Assembly (NCBI RefSeq): GCF_003627955.1
Contig: NZ_RBWS01000001.1
Coordinates: forward strand, 62,001 to 126,000
Length of the DNA stretch: 64,000 nt
Direction: 5' to 3'
Source: Sphingobacterium puteale
GTDB lineage: Bacteria > Bacteroidota > Bacteroidia > Sphingobacteriales > Sphingobacteriaceae
Every line of letters begins with the position of its first letter. Position 1 is the stretch's first letter. Shown here piece after piece: positions 26,305 through 33,618 of the stretch. A program made the position numbers and the translations under genes. Below the pieces are notes generated by a model that was not told where the DNA came from, did no database searches, and was given only the letters and a program-made list of their open reading frames with translations.

Positions 26305-27039
26305 ATGGCTATTCTAGAAAATGGTAGTTTGAAGGGCTTGGTTGGGAACCTTGTCTTTCGGAAATCAAATGAAAAAACAATTGTGCAAACTGGCCCCGGT
26401 CGCAAAACAAAACAAACGAAAGCGACAAAGGCAGCCGCTATAGATTTTGGACATGTTAGTACCGCGGGATCTCGTATCAGAACTATAATGGGTGAAATAC
26501 ACCTAAACATGCATGACAGTTCCATGCACAACCGCCTGATCAATCATTTAAAACGAGTAACCCGAGCAAGCAAGGCCCCAGTGGGCGAAAAAACAATGCG
26601 AAGTGGAAAAATCGATCGTCTCATCAATTTCCAGTTCGTCGAAAAATGCCACATGCACGATTACATGCATTTCGATCCAGAAATAAAATTGTTGGACACA
26701 AAGCAAGTCGCCATACAGTTCCCAAAGTTTGACATGCAGAAAGATATTCATCGCCCAAGATACTGCAATCTCATGAAAATAAATTTGATGATCGCCATAT
26801 TCAATTTCGAAAAGCAGCAATATATCCGCTGGTATAAACACCAGATTCCGATAGACTTACAGGCACCTTCAAAAGATGTTGAATTGGAAGAATTACTATT
26901 TGATGCAAACGATCAAGATGCGGAGACAGTGCTTATTGGAATGAATATCGAATACTATGAAAGATTCCGCGAAAATTATTCCCTGCTAAACAATAAAGAT
27001 TTGCATCCCGCCGCTATAGTAGGTGCGTTTATTATTTAA
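26305..27039 (+). CDS. Hypothetical protein (244 aa), DUF6266-like N-terminus
   Basis: I do not recognise the function. The N-terminus (MAILENGSLKGLVGN, then a QTGPGRK and TKATKAA stretch) has the same rhythm as a set of Sphingobacteriaceae proteins that open with a G-x-x-G-x-V pattern (DUF6266-like), but I cannot confirm membership. No signal peptide, transmembrane helix or catalytic motif is visible. The C-terminal half is mixed alpha/beta with many charged residues. It sits between the odd non-coding block and the Rpn remnant, with no operon partner, which suggests accessory or transferred DNA. Confidence 0.65.
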   Translation: MAILENGSLKGLVGNLVFRKSNEKTIVQTGPGRKTKQTKATKAAAIDFGHVSTAGSRIRTIMGEIHLNMHDSSMHNRLINHLKRVTRASKAPVGEKTMRSGKIDRLINFQFVEKCHMHDYMHFDPEIKLLDTKQVAIQFPKFDMQKDIHRPRYCNLMKINLMIAIFNFEKQQYIRWYKHQIPIDLQAPSKDVELEELLFDANDQDAETVLIGMNIEYYERFRENYSLLNNKDLHPAAIVGAFII

Positions 27040-27219
27040 TAAAATCAAGGTATTGGCACGATGGAATGATCTTATACTAAATACATTTTGGCAGAAGCTA
27101 TAATTTACCCAGAAGCAGTTATTGGATACCACGTACAATAGAGAGAATACCTTAATTGCCTATTATTGATAAAAAACAATAAGTTGCTTAAATCACTAAG
27201 GGGAATTTAAATAAACTTG

Positions 27220-27600
27220 TTATTTCAATTTCTCAATCTCTTCAATTGACAGTCCGATAATATCAGCTATGACCTTGGGTTCAAAACCGCTCTTCAACAT
27301 CTTTAAGGCCGAGATTCGCTTCTCGGCTTCAGCTTTGGCCCGTTCCTCCTGCCGACCTTTTTCTATTCCCTTTTCCATGCCTTTTTCCATACCTATACGT
27401 TCTGCTGTAAGGCGGATACTTTCCGCATCCCTCTTATCCTTAAGGCTCAATTCGTATGCTTTCATATCTTCTGAATTTAGATTTGACACCTCTCCTATGT
27501 CAAAGATAAGACCAAAGACATATGTTTGAAAAGATAAAGCCACATGTCCATAAAACTTTTTATCTCAACCTCCTCTTTGCGAAAATTAGGCAATGAAGTT
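27220..27600 (-). pseudogene. Remnant of an Rpn-family PD-(D/E)XK nuclease/transposase gene
   Basis: The intact part (27220 to about 27520) encodes the usual C-terminus of Rpn-type recombination-promoting nucleases: IFDIGEVSNLNSEDMKAYE, a coiled charged segment with EKGMEKGIEKGRQEE repeats, and a final GLSIEEIEKL. Further upstream the matching text continues in another minus-strand frame, LPNFRKEEVEIKSFMDMWLYLFKHM (about 27600-27524), as Rpn proteins have before this point. So the gene is frameshifted and lacks roughly its first 150-200 residues with the nuclease core. It is almost certainly non-functional as a nuclease. Confidence 0.78.
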
Positions 27601-27751
27601 TATGAAAACGCGGAGAATAATCCTTATATTTAACGTATCTGCTGATACAGCATTGCGCGATATTACAGATCTGGTCAATAAAGGTGTGCTATTGAAGACA
27701 GATTCAGGGGGCAGAAGTACAAATCACTTCATATCCTCCAATCTACTATAA
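27593..27751 (+). pseudogene. C-terminal remnant of a Fic-type (wHTH-ended) gene
   Basis: A 52-codon open frame encodes a tail with VSADTALRDITDLVNKGVLL and then KTDSGGRSTNHF before the stop. This is the winged-helix end seen in many Fic/DUF4172 proteins and some related regulators. No upstream Fic core (HPFxxGNG) exists: the preceding bases belong to the Rpn remnant on the other strand. Its 3' end overlaps the end of the SWIM-domain gene by 28 bases. I read it as a broken gene tail; assignment to Fic rather than another wHTH family is moderate. Confidence 0.6.
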
Positions 27752-29388
27752 ACCATTGCCTTAAAAGTTCGTTGATGGCTCGACCGCGAGTCTGGCTTGA
27801 ACATTATCTTGATCACATCGCTTTCATAATTTTCCGTTATCTTCAGAATCAGCTGTTCAAGATCGGACGGATCTGTCCGATAATCAATCTGAACTCTAGT
27901 CGCAATTATACTCAAGAACCCCAGCTTATCGGTGGCGTATAAATATTTCCAAAATTTTAGCAGTAAAGACAGCTTAACGCGATAATCTACAAGATCAAGC
28001 ATTTTCTTATAATTCTTTTCGTGCTCCAATATCCGGAAATATAACTCAGCATATTTTTCATGTGCCATATTATTGCGAAGCATACTCAATGTCTTCGTTC
28101 TAAATTTCTTATTTAGCTCCTTATCGTTGGAATTGTCCATAATAAAAACATAATCCGCGATATTTGGAGCGCTCGAAAATTTTTCCATTTTAACATAAGC
28201 TAGCTTGCTAAAATCTCCATTATCCGCATAGATATCTTCTAGAAGGTCCAAAAAAGGTTCATTATATGCTGGATTCACATTCCCAGCGATTACCCTATTG
28301 CAATAATCAATGGCTTTGTCGGAATCAAAATGTCGGATTGCTTCTATTAATTTCAGATTATACTTCGCTTCCCATTGGCGGGGCACAAAGTAATCAGCCT
28401 TTTCCTCAAACATATTATTCTCAAGCAATACGTCTAAAAAAAAGCCATCAACAACTACAGACATGTGATAGCCCCCTGCTAAAAGAGAAGCGATCAGATC
28501 TTCTATTTTCGCAGCCAGCAATCGTTTTCGCCCCGCAGTAGAGCTTTGGTAGATCTGTATAAATAATTCCAACATACCGCCCTGTGAGTTTTCCTCCGCC
28601 CACATTTTATCCCAATACGAATTTGTCAATGCGGCCCACTGTATGTCAGAATCAACATGAGCGATGATTCCAGCGATTTTCGAATTTCCGGTTTCAATAA
28701 ACTTTCTAAAACGCGTACCAGTATAAAAAACGCTATATTCAAGATCCAAAACAGTATTATATACTGCCGAAAACAAATCGATGATCTTTTCATTTCCGAT
28801 ATTCAACGCTAAATACTCCCAAAAAGGCACAAGTGCCTTTTCCCATAGCTGCACAATCTTCTTAACTTCCGAAGCTTCTATCTTCTTGCGTTTACCCACC
28901 ACCGAGACAACTGCATCTTTTAAAATCTTCGCGACATCTGTTGCTTGAAATTCATGCTTATTTTTCCCGAATTTCAGCAGAAACTGTAATTCAATATCTT
29001 TATTTGACTTGAAGAGCTCCAAGAGCCAAGAATTAAGCTTTTCCTGCTCAATTGTCAACAACAATTGCTCGCTCGCATTGATCTTTTTGGGTGGAACCTT
29101 TTTATTCGTTTTATTTTTAGTGGTTTTAGGACCTGCTTTTGGAGATAAAGCTGAAATAACAGAAAGCTGATGTACACAAAAAGAATCCCGTGAATTGCAA
29201 TCACAAGAATGTACAATAATAGCATCTTTATCCAGCATAATGTTTACATCATAGGACTCATCACCCTCATCTACATAAGCGACATAGTTCCCTTTATTGT
29301 CAATTTCCTCTAATTCACGAACGCCTAGCTTTTCTGCTTTAGCAAGTTTAGTTGGACTCTGTTTGGATAAAATTTCAGTAATCTTCAT
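27724..29388 (-). CDS. SWIM zinc-finger domain protein
   Basis: A 554-aa protein with a SWIM zinc finger near the N-terminus: CDCNSRDSFCVH (Cys62, Cys64, Cys71, His73), fitting CxCx(n)CxH. A Lys-rich linker (about 85-105) follows, and then a long alpha-helical region with repeat-like helices. SWIM domains bind DNA or proteins; in bacteria such proteins often lie near SWI/SNF helicase or MoxR/VWA genes, none of which are here. The function is unknown. It is a single minus-strand gene whose tail runs into the Fic remnant. Confidence 0.78.
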   Translation of the reverse strand: MKITEILSKQSPTKLAKAEKLGVRELEEIDNKGNYVAYVDEGDESYDVNIMLDKDAIIVHSCDCNSRDSFCVHQLSVISALSPKAGPKTTKNKTNKKVPPKKINASEQLLLTIEQEKLNSWLLELFKSNKDIELQFLLKFGKNKHEFQATDVAKILKDAVVSVVGKRKKIEASEVKKIVQLWEKALVPFWEYLALNIGNEKIIDLFSAVYNTVLDLEYSVFYTGTRFRKFIETGNSKIAGIIAHVDSDIQWAALTNSYWDKMWAEENSQGGMLELFIQIYQSSTAGRKRLLAAKIEDLIASLLAGGYHMSVVVDGFFLDVLLENNMFEEKADYFVPRQWEAKYNLKLIEAIRHFDSDKAIDYCNRVIAGNVNPAYNEPFLDLLEDIYADNGDFSKLAYVKMEKFSSAPNIADYVFIMDNSNDKELNKKFRTKTLSMLRNNMAHEKYAELYFRILEHEKNYKKMLDLVDYRVKLSLLLKFWKYLYATDKLGFLSIIATRVQIDYRTDPSDLEQLILKITENYESDVIKIMFKPDSRSSHQRTFKAMVYSRLEDMK

Positions 29389-29426
29389 AATTTATAATTG
29401 ATTAAAAGATATGCTAAAGATAACAA

Positions 29427-30104
29427 TCACAATAGTTTTGTCGCCCGCAACATTTCTCTTTTTCCCGGTGCCCCCGGAGCCTTCTCGATGGAAAAACCCA
29501 AAGATTTCATACTACGTTTGAGATTACCCGTAATGGCATAAGTAACAAAAACACCGCCCGGTTTAACGAACTGGGCGACATGCGCCAATGCCGCATCACT
29601 CCACATCTCGGGCTGATGTATGGCGGCAAAAGCATCAAAATACACCACGTCAAACTGTTTTTCGGATTGAAAATCCATCAATAAAGTATGAGCAATGTAG
29701 AGCTGTAAACGCTCGTGAATTTGCACCGGCTGCTGCAATGCCGCTTCATAGTGACTCAGATAAGCCGACCAGACGCTTGCATCGACGGTCTCATTGTATC
29801 CTGTTGCGGCAATGGTTGCTAGCGCTAACGGAAAACCTTCGATTCCGACATAGTCTACCTGAATTGATCTGTCCCGGATATATTCTGCTGTTTGCAGAAA
29901 GTTAAGTCCGGTACCGAATCCCACTTCCAGAATGGAGACATCCGAAGCTGCTGTCTGTTGCACATAGTGATCCAAACCGCTTTTGATAAATACATGCCTA
30001 CTTTCCTGGACAGCACCATGCTTTGAATGGTAGCATTCGCCGATCTCGGCATTGTACAATGTCTTCGAGCCATCTCCCGTTGTTACAAAATCCATGTTCG
30101 TCAT
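29427..30104 (-). CDS. mnmD: tRNA 5-methylaminomethyl-2-thiouridine methyltransferase MnmD
   Basis: About 225 aa from the ATG at 30104 (an open frame extends to 30143, but those residues look untranslated). The S-adenosylmethionine-binding motif is ILEVGFGTGLNFL, followed by VDYVGIEGFPLAL, VYFDAFAAIHQPEMW and a GGVFVTYAITGNLKRSMKS block. This is the stand-alone MnmD type, corresponding to the methyltransferase half of E. coli MnmC, and completes mnm5s2U34 in tRNA anticodons. The upstream TTGDGSKTLYN and YHSKHGAVQES motifs are also standard. Confidence 0.9.
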   Translation of the reverse strand: MTNMDFVTTGDGSKTLYNAEIGECYHSKHGAVQESRHVFIKSGLDHYVQQTAASDVSILEVGFGTGLNFLQTAEYIRDRSIQVDYVGIEGFPLALATIAATGYNETVDASVWSAYLSHYEAALQQPVQIHERLQLYIAHTLLMDFQSEKQFDVVYFDAFAAIHQPEMWSDAALAHVAQFVKPGGVFVTYAITGNLKRSMKSLGFSIEKAPGAPGKREMLRATKLL

Positions 30105-30143
30105 ACTCATTATTAAAAAAATCAAATATCTCTTACGCATCAC

Positions 30144-30517
30144 CGATCTAACAAACGGTACAGCAGATCAACACAAAAACAGCGTAAGCCTGTAAAGCAG
30201 GCAGTATTCACATTTTCAGGTTCTCATAGCAACAGTGATGATCTTCTGTAGTTATATCCGCTCAAAGATAAAAAGCTGGCTCAAATAAATCCCAATTAAT
30301 CTTTATCCAAATGTTATGGAGTGAAACCATCACCATTTCACTTAAACCGAGGGAAACGAATGAAGTGAATTTACGAAGAGCTTAAAATACCCTTTAAATG
30401 AGTAAACGAGTTCATTTATGTCAACACGACCGATACTTATAATTAATTTAAATGGATAAAAATAATAGATAAAAAGATTATTTTAGCGTCGTAAACGCTA
30501 AACAATCACAGAACCTA
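30144..30517. other. Intergenic region upstream of the DAACS symporter
   Basis: About 370 bases with no recognisable gene. It includes an AAATGA...TCATTT inverted repeat near 30399-30420 and, just before the symporter, an 8-bp inverted repeat (30482-30502) listed separately. Both divergent promoters (mnmD and the symporter) must lie here, but I see no convincing exact -7 match. Confidence 0.5.
30482..30502. promoter_or_regulatory. Inverted repeat upstream of the symporter gene, possible operator
   Basis: TTTAGCGT (30482-30489) and ACGCTAAA (30495-30502) form perfect 8-base arms around CGTAA, ending 15 bases before the ATG. It could be a regulator site or a leader hairpin that affects translation. 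Confidence 0.42.
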
Positions 30518-31777
30518 ATGGCATACTCAGCAAAAACTTTTATACGGAACTATGGCAGCATCCTATTGCTGCTCCTTGGCATCAGTATCGGAAGTTTAAT
30601 CGGCATATTTTTTCCACATTTTGTGAATAACCTGAAGCCAATTGGGGATATCTTTCTAAACCTGCTCTTTGTCAGCGTCATACCCCTGGTATTTTTTGCG
30701 ATAGCCTCATCGGTCGCCAATATCGAAGGCGACAGTGTATTAGGTCGTATCATTGGCATGATGTCGCTGGTATTTGTGGTCGGAATTGTCGTTGCCGGTG
30801 TTAGCAGCGTTATTTTCCTCTATCTGTTTCCCGTCAGTTCAGACCTTCCGATTGAGCAGGCCAAAGATGTCATCGATACAGCTGCACAGGATTCCTGGGG
30901 CGAGAAAATGGTCCGGTTCCTGACTGTTAGTGAATTTTCCAGTCTATTGTCCCGCCAGAACATGCTGGCCTTTGTGATATTCTCATTTTTAGTGGGTATC
31001 GCCACACGCAGATCCGGTGCTTCTGCTGACATGTTCCGAAAATTTATCAATTCCGGAAATACCGTCATGGGCAATTTATTGGTCATGGTCATGAATCTTG
31101 CTCCGGTCGGACTCGGCGCTTACTTTGCCTACCAGGTCGGTACACTTGGTCCACAGCTCTTTGGGTTCTATGCCAAACCCATCGGCCTGTATTATATCTT
31201 TGGTATACTTTATTTCTTTGCAATATTTAGTTTATTTGCCTTTCTGGCATTTGGCTTCAAAGGCATCAAACGATACTGGAAGAACAATATTTTACCTTCT
31301 CTGACTGCGCTCAGCAGTTGCAGCAGTCTCGCTACCATGCCGGCCAACTTACTGGCAGCAAAACAGATTGGCATACCCGATACCGTTGCCAGTGTCGTCA
31401 TCCCTCTAGGCACAACCTTGCATAAACATGGTTCAGCCATCGCCTGTATCTTTAAAATTTACATTGCGTTGCTGTTGAGCGGACAAGATTTTTTTGTACC
31501 TGCCAATCTGATTATGGCTGTCGGGATTACCTTGCTGGTCAGTATCGTTGCCGGTGGTATTCCAAACGGTGGATATATCGGCGAGATGCTCATCATATCG
31601 GTTTATCAAATGCCGACAGAAGTCATCCCCTCGATTATGATTATTGCGACTTTAGTAGATCCGTTGGCGACGATGCTCAACGCGACCGGCGACACCGTGG
31701 CTGCGATGTTGACCACCAGACTCATCGGACAGAAACTCTCCGACCCGATCACCGAAACAACAGTAAATAACGGCTAA
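30518..31777 (+). CDS. Dicarboxylate/amino acid:cation symporter (DAACS family)
   Basis: A 419-aa inner-membrane transporter of the GltP/DctA family with about 8 transmembrane helices and two re-entrant loops. The Ser-rich hairpin TALSSCSSLATMPANL matches the SSSS(A)TLP-type motif of HP1. IPLGTTLHKHGSA follows (TM7 region, usually NMDGT-like), then AGGIPNGGYIGEM (HP2). It should take up glutamate, aspartate or C4-dicarboxylates with Na+ or H+; the altered TM7 motif hints at a different substrate. Its last 4 bases overlap the convergent LpxR-like gene. Confidence 0.88.
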   Translation: MAYSAKTFIRNYGSILLLLLGISIGSLIGIFFPHFVNNLKPIGDIFLNLLFVSVIPLVFFAIASSVANIEGDSVLGRIIGMMSLVFVVGIVVAGVSSVIFLYLFPVSSDLPIEQAKDVIDTAAQDSWGEKMVRFLTVSEFSSLLSRQNMLAFVIFSFLVGIATRRSGASADMFRKFINSGNTVMGNLLVMVMNLAPVGLGAYFAYQVGTLGPQLFGFYAKPIGLYYIFGILYFFAIFSLFAFLAFGFKGIKRYWKNNILPSLTALSSCSSLATMPANLLAAKQIGIPDTVASVVIPLGTTLHKHGSAIACIFKIYIALLLSGQDFFVPANLIMAVGITLLVSIVAGGIPNGGYIGEMLIISVYQMPTEVIPSIMIIATLVDPLATMLNATGDTVAAMLTTRLIGQKLSDPITETTVNNG

Positions 31778-32745
31778 AAGCGATAAGCAAAGAATATCTG
31801 TCCGTATTGATGTCGATGAAAGACAGACTTAAGTTCCTTGGAATTGAAAATATAATTAATACCGTAATTGACCTTGTGGTTGGACCAGCTGAAGCCTATC
31901 CGGTGACTTAACATCCAGGGTTCAATCTGATATAATGCTCCGATAGGATCATCCTTCCCCAATCCGCCCTGTATCGTGGAGTTATAAAAAACGCGAGCAA
32001 AACTAGGTTGATAAACAAAATACCATTCCTTCTCGTTGTCACTTCGGTCCTGCGTCAAATGTCCATGGGTAAAGGTCGAAGCGTGGTACGGTTTAAGTTT
32101 ACCTGCACGTATCGGAATTCCAGCTTCGATATTGCTATTGTTCATGCCCAGAACTCCTCTTCCCATCACACCAAGATCGAAGGACTGCGATTCATTCCGG
32201 TACATTCCTTTCAGATATTTCGCCTGCAGATCCACACCAAAGGCATTGCGCAATTCCGTTTCCCAACCTGTGGCCTCATACATTCCAAAAAGATGGTGGA
32301 TAAACTTCTGCGCATCCTCACCGTATGACCGGGATCCGATTTGCCCAAACTCCACTTTCAGTTCAACAGCTTGCTCTGCCTTCAAAAAATGGGTCGCCGC
32401 TGCACTCAAATACAGGTACCCCGCAAAAGGCCGGTCATATTTCTTATTTCGCTGACGGTAATCCATCATGCTAATACCATTGTAGATCCGTTGTCCAAGT
32501 TCAAAGTCCAGTACTGTATTTGAAATTTCTGAGGTGCCACTTGGCGGTAGTGCAATGCGATAGTTGACATTGATACCATTGGTATAATACCTGTCCTGGC
32601 CGATCAATAGATAGACATCGTTGTCATTCTGAATAGAAAGCTCCTGATTGCGCGACCTCACCTGCCCAAAAACCAAAAAAAATGGAAATATAATTCCATA
32701 TAAGAGCAGTAACGACCGCAAAGCAACACTCATATTAACAGGCAA
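31774..32745 (-). CDS. LpxR-family lipid A 3'-O-deacylase (outer membrane)
   Basis: A 323-aa protein with a signal peptide (about 1-28, ending VFGQ). Next comes the LpxR signature LSIQNDNDVYLL with the Asn/Asp pair and DRYYTNGINVNY, where the Thr/Asn lie in the LpxR active site. RPFAGYLY and a late HRIGFSW segment also fit the 12-stranded barrel. LpxR removes the 3'-acyloxyacyl chain from lipid A in the outer membrane, lowering its recognition by immune receptors in pathogens. In Sphingobacterium-like hosts the outer membrane is rich in sphingolipids too, so its exact target is uncertain. Confidence 0.82.
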   Translation of the reverse strand: MPVNMSVALRSLLLLYGIIFPFFLVFGQVRSRNQELSIQNDNDVYLLIGQDRYYTNGINVNYRIALPPSGTSEISNTVLDFELGQRIYNGISMMDYRQRNKKYDRPFAGYLYLSAAATHFLKAEQAVELKVEFGQIGSRSYGEDAQKFIHHLFGMYEATGWETELRNAFGVDLQAKYLKGMYRNESQSFDLGVMGRGVLGMNNSNIEAGIPIRAGKLKPYHASTFTHGHLTQDRSDNEKEWYFVYQPSFARVFYNSTIQGGLGKDDPIGALYQIEPWMLSHRIGFSWSNHKVNYGINYIFNSKELKSVFHRHQYGQIFFAYRF

Positions 32746-33190
32746 TTGTAAAATTCATGCGATATAAACTGCGACAAAATATTAAATCTCGACTTAAATT
32801 ATTCAAAAGCATCCAAATATACCTCATTTTTTCAGATACAACAATCTATTTAGAACAAATATAAATAATGTCGAAAAGTTGCATTATTCCTTTCTTCGCA
32901 AATCTATTTGTAATTTTGCATTCGATTAAGTGTCAGTTATTGTCAAAATGATCGCATGCAAAGCGCTCTTTGATGTTGACACCTAATTCATTTTAGGGGA
33001 AACATGAGATCTCTGAAGGTGGTCGCAATACATAAACAAATAATACGAACGAAACTGTCAATAAATGCTCTCTTGTTCAGATCATATCCCGAACAGTTGC
33101 TCATGATAGCTTCATCGCAAACAAAACCGCCGAAGGCAGCATGAATGCCTTAAAGAGGAAATAGACTAAACGAACAAACAAATTAAACGG
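32746..33190. other. Intergenic region upstream of ccmE
   Basis: About 445 bases. A -7 element (TAATTTTG) at 32911-32918 points toward ccmE and would give a leader of about 265 bases. A 46-codon open frame (33004-33144) lies in that leader but is neither hydrophobic nor recognisable, so it is not a CcmD. An approximate inverted repeat (AAGTGTCA...TGACACCT, about 32928-32984) is also present. No trace of ccmB or ccmC was seen in any frame. Confidence 0.5.
32911..32918 (+). promoter_or_regulatory. Putative -7 promoter element (TAATTTTG)
   Basis: An exact TAnnTTTG match in the divergent lpxR-ccmE gap, pointing toward ccmE-ccmF. Confidence 0.42.
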
Positions 33191-33598
33191 ATGAAAAAAA
33201 GTTCCATCATTCTAATCGCTATTATTGCAGTGGCAATTGCCATGATACTTGTTATCTATACGGATTCAAGTACCTACTCGACATTTTCCGAGGCAAAAGA
33301 AAAGAAAACAGAACTATATGTGGTCGGCCAGCTCAACAAAGATAAGGCGCTCCACTATGACCCAAAGACAGATGCCAACAAATTCAGCTTTTTCATGTAC
33401 GACAATGATGGTACAGAGTGTGAGGTTGTCTTCAGAGGTGCAAAACCTCAGGACATAGAGCGTTCAGAACAGATTGTATTGACTGGTAAAATGGACGGTA
33501 ATGTGTTTAGAGCGAGTAAAATATTGATGAAATGTCCTTCGAAATATAACGATAAATCGGTCGTGACGGAAATCAATGCCACAGCTTTCAATAATTAA
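33191..33598 (+). CDS. ccmE: Cytochrome c maturation heme chaperone CcmE
   Basis: A 135-aa CcmE. An N-terminal transmembrane anchor (about 5-23) is followed by a periplasmic OB-fold with ELYVVGQLNK and IVLTGKMDGNVFRASKIL. Where proteobacterial CcmE has the heme-linking HxxxY, this protein has CPSKY (Cys115, Tyr119), i.e. the CxxxY form. CcmE holds heme on the outer face of the membrane and passes it to CcmF for attachment to apocytochrome c. It is 20 bases upstream of ccmF. Confidence 0.88.
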   Translation: MKKSSIILIAIIAVAIAMILVIYTDSSTYSTFSEAKEKKTELYVVGQLNKDKALHYDPKTDANKFSFFMYDNDGTECEVVFRGAKPQDIERSEQIVLTGKMDGNVFRASKILMKCPSKYNDKSVVTEINATAFNN

Positions 33599-33618
33599 TC
33601 TGTAAAATCAATTTTTCA

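Noticed and set aside
33004..33144. A 46-codon frame upstream of ccmE as a CcmD
   Set aside because: CcmD is a small hydrophobic membrane protein; this frame is polar and basic, with no transmembrane stretch.
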